DNA from: Actinomycetota bacterium
GTDB taxonomy: Bacteria > Actinomycetota > Acidimicrobiia > Acidimicrobiales > Iamiaceae
DNA length: 22,511 nt
Direction: 5' to 3'
Assembly (NCBI GenBank): GCA_017882935.1
Contig: JADGOP010000001.1
Span: 1 to 22,511 of the forward strand
Below are positions 1 through 7,658 of the stretch, one piece after another. Below the pieces are notes generated by a model. The model had not been told where the DNA came from. It searched no databases and saw only the letters and a list, made by a program, of their open reading frames with translations. The position numbers and the translations under genes are program-made. Positions within the stretch are counted from its first letter, which is position 1. Every line of letters starts with the position of its first letter.

Positions 1-1
1 G

Positions 2-460
2 ATGCTCGGCGTGGCCCTGTCGTACGCGCTGCTGGCGACCACCGGCACCGACAGCGGCGTGGCCATCCTCGTCGTGGCCTTCGCGCTGATGGGCGTGGCG
101 ATGGGCCTCGCCACCACACCCGTCACCGAGCTCATCGTCACCGGCCTCCCACCGGAGCGGGCCGGCGTGGGCTCCGCGCTCAACGATGCCGCACGACAGG
201 TGGCCGGCGCCGTGGGAGTGGCGGTGTTCGGGAGCATGCTCGCCGCGGGGTACCGGAGCGCGATGCGGGGGCACGCCTCGGGTCAGGCCGCCGACAACCT
301 GGCCGCGGCCCTGCGCCGTGGCGACGCCGCGCTCGCGCAAACGGCTCGTGAGGCGTTCCTGCACGGCTACATCTGGGTGATGGTGTCGTGCGCGCTGGTG
401 TGCGCCATCGCGTCGCTGGTGGTGGCCAGGTCGCGCCACTTCGCCCGCCCACCCGACTGA
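2..460 (+). CDS. MFS transporter, DHA2/EmrB-QacA-type, C-terminal fragment (5' end outside window)
   Basis: This is the last 152 residues of an integral membrane drug/proton antiporter-like protein; the rest lies upstream of the window, so the ATG at base 2 is probably not the true start. Hydrophobic segments are visible at about residues 3-13 (cut), 20-40, 65-82 and 123-142, consistent with the final helices of a 14-helix DHA2 transporter. The stretch RAGVGSALNDAARQVAGAVG (residues 53-72) resembles the conserved G-rich helix of DHA2 exporters (GxGSAxxNxxRQxGGxxG). The loop between the last two helices is polar and alanine-rich. The protein would act in the cytoplasmic membrane as a proton-driven exporter; the substrate cannot be told. 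It converges on galK with a 12-base gap, so it is not part of that operon. Family assignment is good; the function is only general. Confidence 0.85.
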   Translation: MLGVALSYALLATTGTDSGVAILVVAFALMGVAMGLATTPVTELIVTGLPPERAGVGSALNDAARQVAGAVGVAVFGSMLAAGYRSAMRGHASGQAADNLAAALRRGDAALAQTAREAFLHGYIWVMVSCALVCAIASLVVARSRHFARPPD

Positions 461-472
461 GACGCGGCCGCC

Positions 473-1489
473 TCAGCGCTCGATGCGGGCGCCGGCCGAC
501 GCGGTGACCGGGCTGGCCCACGGGATGGCGCCGGGTTCGGTGAGCGCGACGACGCACCCGCCGAAGCCCGCACCGGTGAGCCGTGCGCCGAAGACGCCGG
601 GGGTGTCGCGCAGCGCGTCGACCAGCGCGTCGAGGGTGGGGGTGGACACCTCGTAGTCGTCGCGCAGGCTCACGTGGCTGGCCCACATGGCCTCGCCTGC
701 CGCCCCCCCGTCGCCCCGCGCCAGCGCCTCGGCCAGCTCGCGGACACGCTCGTTCTCGGTGATGACGTGGCGGCCGCGACGCATGAGGACCGGGTCGTCG
801 AGCTTGGCGAGGTCGGCGAGCGAGGCCTCGCGCAGCGGACCGGTGACGAGCTCGATGCGGTTGCAGGCATGGCGCCGGTCGGCGTAGGCGGAGCCGGCGA
901 GCTTGCGGCTCTCGCCGGGGTTCAACACCACCACGGCCAGGTCGGGCGGAAGCGGGACGGGCTCGACGGTGAGCTCGTGGCAGTCGATGAGCAGGGCGTG
1001 GCCCTCGACGCCCGCCGCCGAGGCCAGCTGGTCCATGATCCCGCAGGGCACGCCGGAGGCGACGTGCTCGGCGCTCTGGCACACCTTGGCCAGCTCGAGG
1101 GGCGTGCCCTCGAAGCCGAGCGCCAGGGCCAGCGCCACCTCGAGGGCCGCGCTCGACGACAGCCCCGCGCCGACCGGCAGCGTGGTGGTGACGGAGCCGT
1201 CGAACCCTGCCGCCGGACGCACCTGGCTCACGACGCCGGCCACGTAGCGGGCCCACGAGGGCTGCACCGACATGGGGTCGGCGATGTCGATCGGCACCTC
1301 GGCGGGCAGGTCGTCGACCGCGGAGGTGAGCCACACCAGCTCGCCGCCCGACGTGCCCTCGACGCGCGTGCCGAGGTCGATGGCCATCGGCAGCACCAGG
1401 CCGCCCGTGTAGTCCGTGTGGTCGCCGATGAGGTTGACCCGGCCGGGTGCCCAGGCCCGTACGCGTCGGCCGATCCGGATCCCGCTCAC
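473..1489 (-). CDS. galK: Galactokinase
   Basis: GHMP-family kinase that phosphorylates alpha-D-galactose with ATP to galactose-1-phosphate, the first step of the Leloir pathway in the cytoplasm. The 338-residue protein carries the galactokinase signature APGRVNLIGDHTDYTGG (residues 14-30), the GHMP ATP-binding loop LPVGAGLSSSAALE, the CGIMDQLAS segment holding the catalytic aspartate, and a C-terminal LTGAGFGGCVVAL motif 3. It is shorter than the roughly 380-390 residues of the enteric enzyme. The sugar-binding position that is usually Glu (GEHTDY) is Asp here (D23), a conservative change. The GTG start overlaps the galT stop codon as GTGA (1486-1489), indicating translational coupling, and no closer methionine fits the signature. 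It is the last gene of the GH1-galT-galK operon. Confidence 0.96.
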   Translation of the reverse strand: MSGIRIGRRVRAWAPGRVNLIGDHTDYTGGLVLPMAIDLGTRVEGTSGGELVWLTSAVDDLPAEVPIDIADPMSVQPSWARYVAGVVSQVRPAAGFDGSVTTTLPVGAGLSSSAALEVALALALGFEGTPLELAKVCQSAEHVASGVPCGIMDQLASAAGVEGHALLIDCHELTVEPVPLPPDLAVVVLNPGESRKLAGSAYADRRHACNRIELVTGPLREASLADLAKLDDPVLMRRGRHVITENERVRELAEALARGDGGAAGEAMWASHVSLRDDYEVSTPTLDALVDALRDTPGVFGARLTGAGFGGCVVALTEPGAIPWASPVTASAGARIER

Positions 1490-2373
1490 GTCGGCGCTCC
1501 CGGGCCGGTCGCGGCGCGGAGCGTGGCGGCCGCGTCGTCGGGGTCGACCGAGTTCACGTACCAGCCGCTGCCCAGCTCGGCGCCCGCGACGTAGCGCATG
1601 ACCCCGGGCCCCCGCCACAGGGGCACGATCTCGGCGTGCACGTGGGCCTGAGGCCACGGGCCACCCTGGGACGGCTGCTGGTGGATCCAGAGCATGTAGG
1701 GCACGGCGGCGCGGAAGGCCCGGTCGAGCCGGCTCAGCGTGTCGGCGAGCACGGCGGCGAAGGCGTCGCGCGCGGCGTCGTCGAGGGTCGGGAGGTCGGG
1801 CAGGTGGCGCGCGGGTGCGAGCACGAGCCCGTAGGGGTGGGGCGACGCCCACGGCACCCAGGCTTGCCAGGTCGCGTCGGTCACGCCCGCGGTGGAGACC
1901 AGCCGGGCGCCGGGGGACTCGGCACACAGCGCACAGCCGTTGCGCGCCGCCCGGTCGAGCTCGCCTGCCGGCACGTCGGGGACGTCGGGGTAGGCGTAGA
2001 TCTGGCCGTGCGGGTGCGAGATGGTGGCGCCGGCGTCGGCACCCCGGTTCTCGAACACCAGGACGTAGCCGATATCGGGTCGGGCACCGAGCGCGGTGGT
2101 GCGCTCGGCCCAGAGGTCGACCACCCGCCGGACGCCCGCGGCACCGAGGCCGCCCAGCGACGCCTCGTGGTCGGGGGAGAACAGCACCACCTCGCAGCGG
2201 TCGTCGCCCAGCGACGGCCAGCGGTTGACGAACGAGCGGACGTCGTAGGGGTCGGGCGCCTCGATCCCGCCCACGCAGAACGGGCAGCCGCCCGAGGGCA
2301 GGTTGGGCCGCTCCTGGCGGTGCGACGCCACGGCCACGTGTGACCCGGTGAGGGCGTCGGTGCGGATGGTCAC
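1486..2373 (-). CDS. galT: Galactose-1-phosphate uridylyltransferase
   Basis: Transfers UMP from UDP-glucose to galactose-1-phosphate, giving UDP-galactose and glucose-1-phosphate, through a covalent uridylyl-histidine. The 295-residue protein has the N-terminal RTDALTGSHVAVASHRQERP block, a CPFC zinc-binding pair, the active-site SHPHGQIYAYP (HPH-Q nucleophile motif of the HIT superfamily), and a second-half AHVHAEIVPL motif that mirrors the first domain. It is shorter than the approximately 350 residues of the E. coli enzyme. The GTG start at 2373 was chosen because it immediately precedes the conserved N-terminal block and lies 4 nt after the GH1 stop; reading further upstream enters the GH1 gene. 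Its own stop overlaps the galK start. No galE is present in the window, so the epimerase must be encoded elsewhere. Confidence 0.95.
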   Translation of the reverse strand: MTIRTDALTGSHVAVASHRQERPNLPSGGCPFCVGGIEAPDPYDVRSFVNRWPSLGDDRCEVVLFSPDHEASLGGLGAAGVRRVVDLWAERTTALGARPDIGYVLVFENRGADAGATISHPHGQIYAYPDVPDVPAGELDRAARNGCALCAESPGARLVSTAGVTDATWQAWVPWASPHPYGLVLAPARHLPDLPTLDDAARDAFAAVLADTLSRLDRAFRAAVPYMLWIHQQPSQGGPWPQAHVHAEIVPLWRGPGVMRYVAGAELGSGWYVNSVDPDDAAATLRAATGPGAPT

Positions 2374-2377
2374 GGCG

Positions 2378-3817
2378 TCACGAACGGGACTCGAGCTGGG
2401 ACACGGGACGGGTGAGCACCGACCGGTCGCCGGCGCGGAGGCCCTCGATGATGCGGCGGTACACGCCCGCGGAGTCGCGGCCCATGCTGTCGCGGTCGGA
2501 CCAGGTGATGCCCCGCGCCCGGTCGACGCCGTAGAGCCCGAAGCGAGGCTCGTAGGAGCCCCACTCGTAGTTGTCGGCAAGCGTCCAGTGGAAGTAGGCG
2601 CCGATGGGCACACCGGCGTCGATGAGCTCGACCATGGCGCGCAGGTACGACTGGAGGTAGCGGGGTCGGTCCCAGTTGTCGAGGCGCGGCAGCGACCGCC
2701 CGCGCCGCACCCGGTTGCACAGGCCGTTCTCGACGATCCACACGTCGCGGTCGTCGTGGGCGCTCAGCTCGGTGAACGCCGAGAACATCTCGGGGTCGGG
2801 CACGTCGTCCCACAGCATCGAGCCCGGCATCCAGTTGCGGCCACCCGAGGTGCGATGGCCCGGCACCCGGATGTGCGACGAGCTGACGGGGTTGTAGTAG
2901 TCGATCTGGACGTGGTCGAGGGTGGCCACGTGGGGACTGGCGTAGACGGCCTCGACGGTGCGGGGGAGCGCTCGGTCGAGGTCGATGCTGCGCTGCGCCA
3001 CTCGCCGCAGCACCCGCTCGGGGCCGGCGAGGGGGACGACCTGGGCCGCGTGACGCGCGCGCCGCGAGCTCAGCCAGGTGCGGAGGTGGTCGCGGTCGAC
3101 GCCGTGAGCGCGTGCCAGCAGCACGTCGGTGAGGAGGCGGTCGATCTCGTAGAGCGAGAACGAGAAGGTGTTGGTGGCCACGACGGCGTCGGGCCGCGCC
3201 GCGTGCACCGCCTCGTAGGCGAGGACGTGGCCGGCGAGCAGGTGGTCGAGCGCCCGGGTGAGCGACGGAACCTGGCCGATGCCGCCGCCCGGCAGGTCGC
3301 CGAGCAGGTAGGTCATGAGGCCGAGGATGTTGAGCTCGTTGATGGTGACCCAGTGCGTCACGCGGTCGCCGAGGTGCGCCGCGGCCACCGCGGCCCACGC
3401 CGCGAACCGCTGTGGCGCGTCGGCCTGGAGCCAGAAGTCCTCGCCCAGCCAGTAGGGGTGGGTGAAGTGGTGCAGGGTGACGAGCGGCTCGAGCCCGCGC
3501 TCGTGGCAGGCATCGACGATGGCGCCGTAGCGGGCCAGCGCCGTGTCGTCGAGCTGCCCGTCGGCGGGCTCGCACCGCGCCCACTCGATCGAGAAGCGGA
3601 AGGCGTTGGAGCCGGTGGCCACGACGCGATCGAGCTGCTGCTCGTAGTGGTTCCAGAAGTCGAGCGCCACGCCTGCGGGCTCGACGTGGCCCTCGGCCTC
3701 CCAGCGGAACCAGTTGTTGCGGGGCTCGCCGGGTCCGTTGTAGCCGCCCTCGATCTGGAACCCGGCCGTGGCGACACCGAAGCGGAAGTCGTCGGCGATG
3801 GGGTTGCCCTCGGGCAT
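2378..3817 (-). CDS. Glycoside hydrolase family 1 (beta-glucosidase/beta-galactosidase)
   Basis: Retaining beta-glycosidase of clan GH-A that cleaves terminal beta-linked glucose or galactose from oligosaccharides. The 479-residue length is typical. Visible landmarks are the N-terminal FRFGVATAGFQIEG (substrate-binding Gln), FRFSIEWAR, the LHHFTHPYWL strand, the acid/base TINELN (usual form TxNEP), the nucleophile motif VWIVENGL (usual form TENG) and the late FHWTLADNYEWGSYEPRFGLY. There is no signal peptide, so it is cytoplasmic and would act on imported disaccharides. The ATG at 3817 is preceded by an AGGAG Shine-Dalgarno about 8 nt upstream. As first gene of a GH1-galT-galK operon, a beta-galactosidase role feeding galactose to the kinase is a reasonable inference; sequence alone does not fix glucose versus galactose preference. 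A TACCCT hexamer (minus strand, 3877-3882) is a weak -10 candidate. Confidence 0.92.
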   Translation of the reverse strand: MPEGNPIADDFRFGVATAGFQIEGGYNGPGEPRNNWFRWEAEGHVEPAGVALDFWNHYEQQLDRVVATGSNAFRFSIEWARCEPADGQLDDTALARYGAIVDACHERGLEPLVTLHHFTHPYWLGEDFWLQADAPQRFAAWAAVAAAHLGDRVTHWVTINELNILGLMTYLLGDLPGGGIGQVPSLTRALDHLLAGHVLAYEAVHAARPDAVVATNTFSFSLYEIDRLLTDVLLARAHGVDRDHLRTWLSSRRARHAAQVVPLAGPERVLRRVAQRSIDLDRALPRTVEAVYASPHVATLDHVQIDYYNPVSSSHIRVPGHRTSGGRNWMPGSMLWDDVPDPEMFSAFTELSAHDDRDVWIVENGLCNRVRRGRSLPRLDNWDRPRYLQSYLRAMVELIDAGVPIGAYFHWTLADNYEWGSYEPRFGLYGVDRARGITWSDRDSMGRDSAGVYRRIIEGLRAGDRSVLTRPVSQLESRS

Positions 3818-3938
3818 GCGTGGCTCCTGGACGGGTGACGCGGGCGCGTCGCGGCAGCGGGAAAGGTGACCGGGCGAGGGTATCGGAGCCGCCCGGTTGC
3901 GACGGCGCATCGGGGCGGTGCAGGTGGACGCCGGTCGT

Positions 3939-3956
3939 CTTGACCGGCTGGTCAAG
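3939..3956. promoter_or_regulatory. Operator-like palindrome (TetR-type)
   Basis: CTTGACCGGCTGGTCAAG has perfect 7-bp arms (CTTGACC / GGTCAAG) around a 4-bp centre, the size and symmetry of a helix-turn-helix dimer site. It lies in the divergent gap between the GH1 gene and the alpha/beta hydrolase, ending 19 nt before the hydrolase start. TTGACC-type half-sites occur in operators of several TetR regulators of lipid catabolism in actinobacteria; that link is from general knowledge and not proven here. Confidence 0.5.
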
Positions 3957-3959
3957 TCA

Positions 3960-3966
3960 GGGGAGG
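3960..3966 (+). promoter_or_regulatory. Shine-Dalgarno deciding the hydrolase start
   Basis: GGGGAGG sits 9 nt before ATG 3976 but directly abuts the in-frame ATG at 3967, so the ribosome should choose 3976. Confidence 0.6.
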
Positions 3967-3975
3967 ATGTCGGCC

Positions 3976-4887
3976 ATGCCAATCGCCCAGAACGGGAACG
4001 TCGAGCTCTACTACGAGACGGTCGGCGACCCCGACGATGTGCCGCTCCTGCTCATCATGGGCCTCGGTGCCCAGCTCATCGAGTGGGACCTCGAGCTCTG
4101 CGAGGCGTTCGCCGACCGGGGCTTCTACGTGGTGCGTCACGACAACCGCGACGTCGGCCTCTCCACCCGGTTCCACGAGCACGAGGTCGACCTGCCTGCC
4201 GCCACGGCCCAGTGGCTCTCGGGTGAGCCGCTCAAGCCGCCGTACACGATCGAGGACATGGCCGACGACGCCGCTGCGGTGCTCGACGCCGCGGGCATCG
4301 GCTCGGCCCACATCATGGGCGCCTCGATGGGCGGCATGATCGCCCAGGCCTTCGCGATCCGCCACCGGCCCGTCACCCGGTCGCTGGTGTCGATCATGTC
4401 GACCACCGGCGACCTCGACGTCGGCCAGCCCCACCCCGAGGCGCTCTCCGCGCTCATGGTCACGCCGGGGACCACCCGCGACGAGATCATCGAGCAGGGC
4501 GTCGAGACCACGAGGGTGATCAGCAGCCCGGTGCACTTCGACGCCGAGCGGGCCCGCCGCAAGGTCGGGGTCGCCTACGACCGGGCCAACTACCCCGAGG
4601 GCCGGGTGCGGCAGCTGCTGGCCATCATCACCGCCGCCTCCCGCACCGAGGGCCTGCGCGGGCTCGACGTCCCCGCCGTCGTCATCCACGGCGAGCTCGA
4701 CCCGCTGGTCGACCCGTCGGGCGGCGTCCGCACCCACGAGGCGCTGCAGACGAGCGAGCTCGTCTTGCTGCCCGATGCCGGGCACGACCTGCCGGAGATC
4801 TACTGGCCGAACCTGGTCGAGAAGATCACCGCGCTCGCCGCGGCAGCCGATGCGGCTGCCTCGGCACACGCGCCGACCTCGCGCTGA
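3976..4887 (+). CDS. Alpha/beta hydrolase
   Basis: A 303-residue cytoplasmic serine hydrolase of the alpha/beta-hydrolase fold. The nucleophile elbow is GASMGG with Ser117, the acid is probably Asp242 in HGELDPLVD, and the base is His270 in PDAGHDLP. An HDNRDVGLSTRF segment after strand 3 and the MGLGAQLIEWD oxyanion-side loop resemble the RdmC/aclacinomycin methylesterase and epoxide-hydrolase-like subgroup. The start at ATG 3976 is set by the GGGGAGG site; ATG 3967 would add only MSA. It is followed after 47 nt by the CoA-transferase/racemase gene on the same strand, which suggests but does not prove a shared role in ester or acyl-CoA turnover. A palindromic operator-like site lies just upstream. 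Substrate unknown. Confidence 0.88.
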   Translation: MPIAQNGNVELYYETVGDPDDVPLLLIMGLGAQLIEWDLELCEAFADRGFYVVRHDNRDVGLSTRFHEHEVDLPAATAQWLSGEPLKPPYTIEDMADDAAAVLDAAGIGSAHIMGASMGGMIAQAFAIRHRPVTRSLVSIMSTTGDLDVGQPHPEALSALMVTPGTTRDEIIEQGVETTRVISSPVHFDAERARRKVGVAYDRANYPEGRVRQLLAIITAASRTEGLRGLDVPAVVIHGELDPLVDPSGGVRTHEALQTSELVLLPDAGHDLPEIYWPNLVEKITALAAAADAAASAHAPTSR

Positions 4888-4934
4888 GCGCGGCCCGGCC
4901 CTCCACCTCCACCCCTCGCAAGGAGCACACCACT

Positions 4935-6074
4935 GTGGGACCACTGACCGGAACGCGCATGGTCGAGATCGCGGGCATCGGCCCGGGACCGTTCTGCGCC
5001 ATGGTGCTCGCCGACCTCGGCGCCGACATCATCCGCATCGACCGCGCCGACAAGGTCATGGGTGGCGACCCCGCGTCCCCTCCCGCCGATCTGCTCAACC
5101 GCGGGCGGCGCTCGATCGGCGTCGACCTCAAGAACCCCGAGGGCGTGGCGACCGTGCTCGAGGTGGTGGCCGGCAGCGACGCGCTGATCGAGGGCTTCCG
5201 CCCCGGGGTCATGGAGCGGCTGGGCCTCGGTCCCGATGTGTGCCTCGACCGCAACCCCCGGCTGGTCTACGGCCGGATGACCGGTTGGGGCCAGGAAGGC
5301 CCGCTCGCCCAAGTCGCGGGGCACGACATCAACTACATCTCGCTGGCCGGCGCGCTCGGTGCCATCGGTCGTGCGGGGCAACCGCCCACGCCGCCGCTCA
5401 ACCTGGTCGCCGACTTCGGCGGGGGCGGCATGCTCCTGGCGCTCGGCATCTGCGCAGCCATCGTCGAGCGCAACACCTCGGGCAAGGGCCAGGTGGTCGA
5501 CGCCGCCATGGTCGACGGCGTGGCGCTGATGATGTCGATCTTCCACGGCATGGTGGCGATGGGCTTCTGGAACGAGGAGCGCGGCACCAACATGCTCGAC
5601 TCCGGCGCCCACTGGTACGACGCCTACGAGACGTCCGACGGCGAGTTCGTGTCGATCGGTCCGGTCGAGCCGCAGTTCTACGCCGAGCTGCTCACCCGGC
5701 TGGGCCTCGACCCGACCGAGTTCCCGCACTTCGACAAGGCACGCTGGCCCGAGCTCAAGGACCGGTTCACCGAGATCTTCCGCGGCAAGACCCGCGCCGA
5801 GTGGTGCGAGCTGCTCGAAGGCACCGACGTGTGCTTCGCACCGGTCCTGCGCATGAGCGAGTCGGCGCGGCACCCGCACAACGTGGCGCGCAACACCTTC
5901 GTGGAGGTGGCCGGGATCGAGCAGGCCGCGCCCGCGCCCCGGTTCAGCCGCACGCCCGGCAGCATCGACTCGCCGCCGCCGCACGCGGGCCAGCACACCG
6001 ACGAGGTGCTCGCCTCGCTCGGGTTCGACGACGCCCGGGTGGCCGCGCTGCGCTCGTCCGGCGCCATCGCCTGA
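4935..6074 (+). CDS. Family III CoA-transferase, alpha-methylacyl-CoA racemase type
   Basis: A 379-residue CaiB/BaiF-family protein. The racemase branch interconverts (R)- and (S)-2-methylacyl-CoA esters in breakdown of branched-chain or sterol side-chain acyl-CoAs. Residues matching the Mycobacterium tuberculosis racemase (MCR) catalytic set are all present with a constant +4 offset: His130 and Asp131 in GHDINYISL (MCR His126/Asp127), Asp160 in VADFGGGGM (Asp156) and Glu245 in VEPQFYAEL (Glu241). The N-terminal LADLGADIIRID is the usual CoA-transferase III strand, and RSIGVDLKNPEG is the CoA-binding region. The GTG start follows an AAGGAG site by 10 nt. That the racemase-specific residues are intact argues against a plain CoA-transferase. 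It follows the alpha/beta hydrolase and is followed by a hairpin (6106-6152). The true substrate is not determinable from sequence. Confidence 0.9.
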   Translation: MGPLTGTRMVEIAGIGPGPFCAMVLADLGADIIRIDRADKVMGGDPASPPADLLNRGRRSIGVDLKNPEGVATVLEVVAGSDALIEGFRPGVMERLGLGPDVCLDRNPRLVYGRMTGWGQEGPLAQVAGHDINYISLAGALGAIGRAGQPPTPPLNLVADFGGGGMLLALGICAAIVERNTSGKGQVVDAAMVDGVALMMSIFHGMVAMGFWNEERGTNMLDSGAHWYDAYETSDGEFVSIGPVEPQFYAELLTRLGLDPTEFPHFDKARWPELKDRFTEIFRGKTRAEWCELLEGTDVCFAPVLRMSESARHPHNVARNTFVEVAGIEQAAPAPRFSRTPGSIDSPPPHAGQHTDEVLASLGFDDARVAALRSSGAIA

Positions 6075-6105
6075 CCCTCGCCCGATCCGAGCCGCTGTCC
6101 AGCGC

Positions 6106-6152
6106 TTCTGGGGACGGATGTGTGCGCATGGCGCACATATCCGTCCCCAGAA
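6106..6152. repeat. 47-nt hairpin H1 of the CGGATA family
   Basis: Two 22-nt arms (6106-6127 and 6131-6152) differ at one position that can still pair as G-U, around the 3-nt loop ATG. The arm reads TTCT-GGGGA-CGGAT-(G/A)-TGTG-CGC. It lies 31 nt after the racemase gene and 36 nt before the PIG-L gene, so it could terminate the former. It has no T-run, and it shares skeleton and geometry with the hairpins at 7543-7589 and 8594-8640. Confidence 0.9.
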
Positions 6153-6173
6153 CGCGAAAGCGGTGCGGGCCGA

Positions 6174-6179
6174 TAGGTT
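6174..6179 (+). promoter_or_regulatory. Candidate -10 element TAGGTT for PIG-L gene (leaderless)
   Basis: TAGGTT fits the actinobacterial TANNNT -10 pattern and ends 9 nt before ATG 6189. There is no Shine-Dalgarno in the gap, so transcription probably begins at or next to the start codon. Confidence 0.45.
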
Positions 6180-6188
6180 TCGGTCCTC

Positions 6189-7019
6189 ATGGGAACCCTG
6201 GTCTGCTTCCACGCCCACCCCGACGACGAGTCCATCGCAACCGGTGGCCTCATGGCCCGGGCCGCCGCCGAGGGGCACCGCGTCGTGCTCGTCACGGCCA
6301 CCCGCGGCGAGCTGGGTGAGATCATGCCGGGGGTGCTCGACGACGGCGAGCAGCTCACCATGCGCCGCACCGCCGAGCTGTACGCGTCGGCGGAGGTGCT
6401 GGGGGTCGCCCGGCTCGAGCTGCTCGGCTACGTCGACTCCGGGATGATGGGCGAGGCCACCAACGACGCACCGTGGTGCTTCTGGCAGGCCGACGTCGAC
6501 CACGCCGCCCGGCGCCTGGCCACCATCCTCGAGGAGGAGCAGCCCGACGCCTTCACGATCTACGACGACCACGGCGGCTACGGCCACCCGGACCACATCC
6601 AGGTGCACCGCGTGGGGTTGCGGGCCGCCGAGCTGGCCGGCGTCACGTCGGTCCTCCAGGGCACCATGAACCGCGACCACCTGATCCGGCTCATCCGGGC
6701 CCGCATCGAGGAGACGGGCGACCCCGACGGCAACGTGCCCGACGGCGTGTCCGCCGACGGCCTGCCCAGCAACCTCCCGTCCGACTTCGGCACCCCCGAG
6801 GCCGACATCACCCACCGCGTCGACGCCTCGGCGTTCGTCGACCGCAAGCGCGCCTCGATGCGCTGCCACCCGTCCCAGATGGCGCCCGACCACTTCATGC
6901 TCGCCATGCCCGACGACCAGTTCGCCCACGCCATGGGCTTCGAGTGGTTCATCGGCCCCGACGGCGCCGCCGCGCCGGTGGGCGGCGCGCTGGCCGGCGT
7001 GTTCGAGCCGCTGCACTGA
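6189..7019 (+). CDS. PIG-L (LmbE-like) zinc deacetylase, MshB/Mca-related
   Basis: A 276-residue member of the PIG-L family, zinc enzymes that remove N-acetyl groups from GlcNAc-type substrates or cleave mycothiol S-conjugates. The metal and catalytic motif HPDDE is at residues 10-14 and the second zinc motif GHPDH at 132-136, within YDDHGGYGHPDHIQVH, which is very like mycobacterial MshB and Mca. ATRGELGEI (residues 37-45) and GYVDSGM also match that subgroup. There is no signal peptide, so it is cytoplasmic. Mycothiol biosynthesis (deacetylation of GlcNAc-inositol) or detoxification of mycothiol adducts are both plausible; the sequence alone does not separate them, and no other mycothiol gene is adjacent. 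The start has no ribosome site but a TAGGTT -10 hexamer 9 nt upstream, suggesting leaderless translation. Confidence 0.9.
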   Translation: MGTLVCFHAHPDDESIATGGLMARAAAEGHRVVLVTATRGELGEIMPGVLDDGEQLTMRRTAELYASAEVLGVARLELLGYVDSGMMGEATNDAPWCFWQADVDHAARRLATILEEEQPDAFTIYDDHGGYGHPDHIQVHRVGLRAAELAGVTSVLQGTMNRDHLIRLIRARIEETGDPDGNVPDGVSADGLPSNLPSDFGTPEADITHRVDASAFVDRKRASMRCHPSQMAPDHFMLAMPDDQFAHAMGFEWFIGPDGAAAPVGGALAGVFEPLH

Positions 7020-7070
7020 GGCGTCGCCCGACAGCGCCCGACTGGTCCGGGCGCACGCACGGGCGGCAGC

Positions 7071-7487
7071 ATGGTCGACTTGCCCGTTCCGCCCCCGCTC
7101 CTCGCCACCGATGTGCTGCTGCTGCGCATCCACCGCGCCTGGGCGTGGGTGGTGGTGCTGGGAAACGGGATCGCGGGCGCCTGGGCCCTCGCCGCGCACC
7201 GCTGGCGCTCGCTGCGCAGCCGGGCGCTCTGGTGGTTCACGCTGGCCGCCGAGCTGGCCATCTTCGTGCAGGTCGGGCTCGGCGTGGGGTTGGTGGCGGG
7301 GGAGAAGCTCACCGCGCCGCGGTTCCACGTGTTCTACGGCTTCGTCGCCATCATCGCGGTGGGGATCATCTACAGCTACCGCTCCCAGCTGCGGCGCCAG
7401 AAGTACCTGCTCTACGGCTTCGGCGGCCTGTTCCTGATGGGTCTCGGCATCCGCGCCATGGTGCTGGCCACCACCGGCGCCCGCTGA
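7071..7487 (+). CDS. Hypothetical four-helix membrane protein
   Basis: I do not recognise a named family. The 138-residue product has four hydrophobic segments at about residues 22-42, 53-73, 84-102 and 113-131, with short charged links (HRWRSLRSR, GEKLTAPR, YRSQLRRQK) that place arginines mostly on one side, as expected for the cytoplasmic face. It contains no obvious cofactor or transport motif apart from a histidine in helix 3 (RFHVFYGFVA). It follows the PIG-L gene by 51 nt on the same strand and could be cotranscribed. ATG 7071 is chosen because it begins the first charged-free segment; the upstream sequence shows no good Shine-Dalgarno. The codon use matches its neighbours, so it looks like a real chromosomal gene. 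It is followed by hairpin H2. Confidence 0.75.
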   Translation: MVDLPVPPPLLATDVLLLRIHRAWAWVVVLGNGIAGAWALAAHRWRSLRSRALWWFTLAAELAIFVQVGLGVGLVAGEKLTAPRFHVFYGFVAIIAVGIIYSYRSQLRRQKYLLYGFGGLFLMGLGIRAMVLATTGAR

Positions 7488-7542
7488 GGCCCCCGCCCCC
7501 CTTACCCTCCTCCTTCCATCCCCGTTCCCCCTCCGGTCCCCG

Positions 7543-7589
7543 TTCTACGTGCGGATACCGTCGCTGGGCGACGGTATCCGCACGTAGAA
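7543..7589. repeat. 47-nt hairpin H2 of the CGGATA family (core of a 67-nt perfect palindrome)
   Basis: The core arms 7543-7564 and 7568-7589 are perfect 22-mers around loop TGG, reading TTCT-ACGTG-CGGATA-CCGT-CGC. Perfect pairing continues outward to 7533-7564 and 7568-7599, giving 32-bp arms without a single mismatch. It sits between the membrane-protein gene and the DUF559 gene, both on the plus strand, and could act as a terminator for the former. Confidence 0.95.
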
Positions 7590-7658
7590 CGGGGACCGGG
7601 AAGGTGCGGGGTGGTCCGTCAAGCCGTGCTGTCACACGCTCGCTGTTGACTGGCCGAC

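Noticed and set aside
3940..3969. TTGACC as a -35 box of a promoter for the hydrolase gene
   Set aside because: No TANNNT element lies at 16-19 nt; the sequence there is the ribosome site. It is better explained as half of the palindrome.
4800..7328. Long minus-strand open frame of about 840 codons across the hydrolase, racemase and PIG-L genes
   Set aside because: It is antisense to three well-recognised genes, is rich in Arg, Gly, Ala and His with no domain, and is the usual shadow of third-position GC in a high-GC genome.
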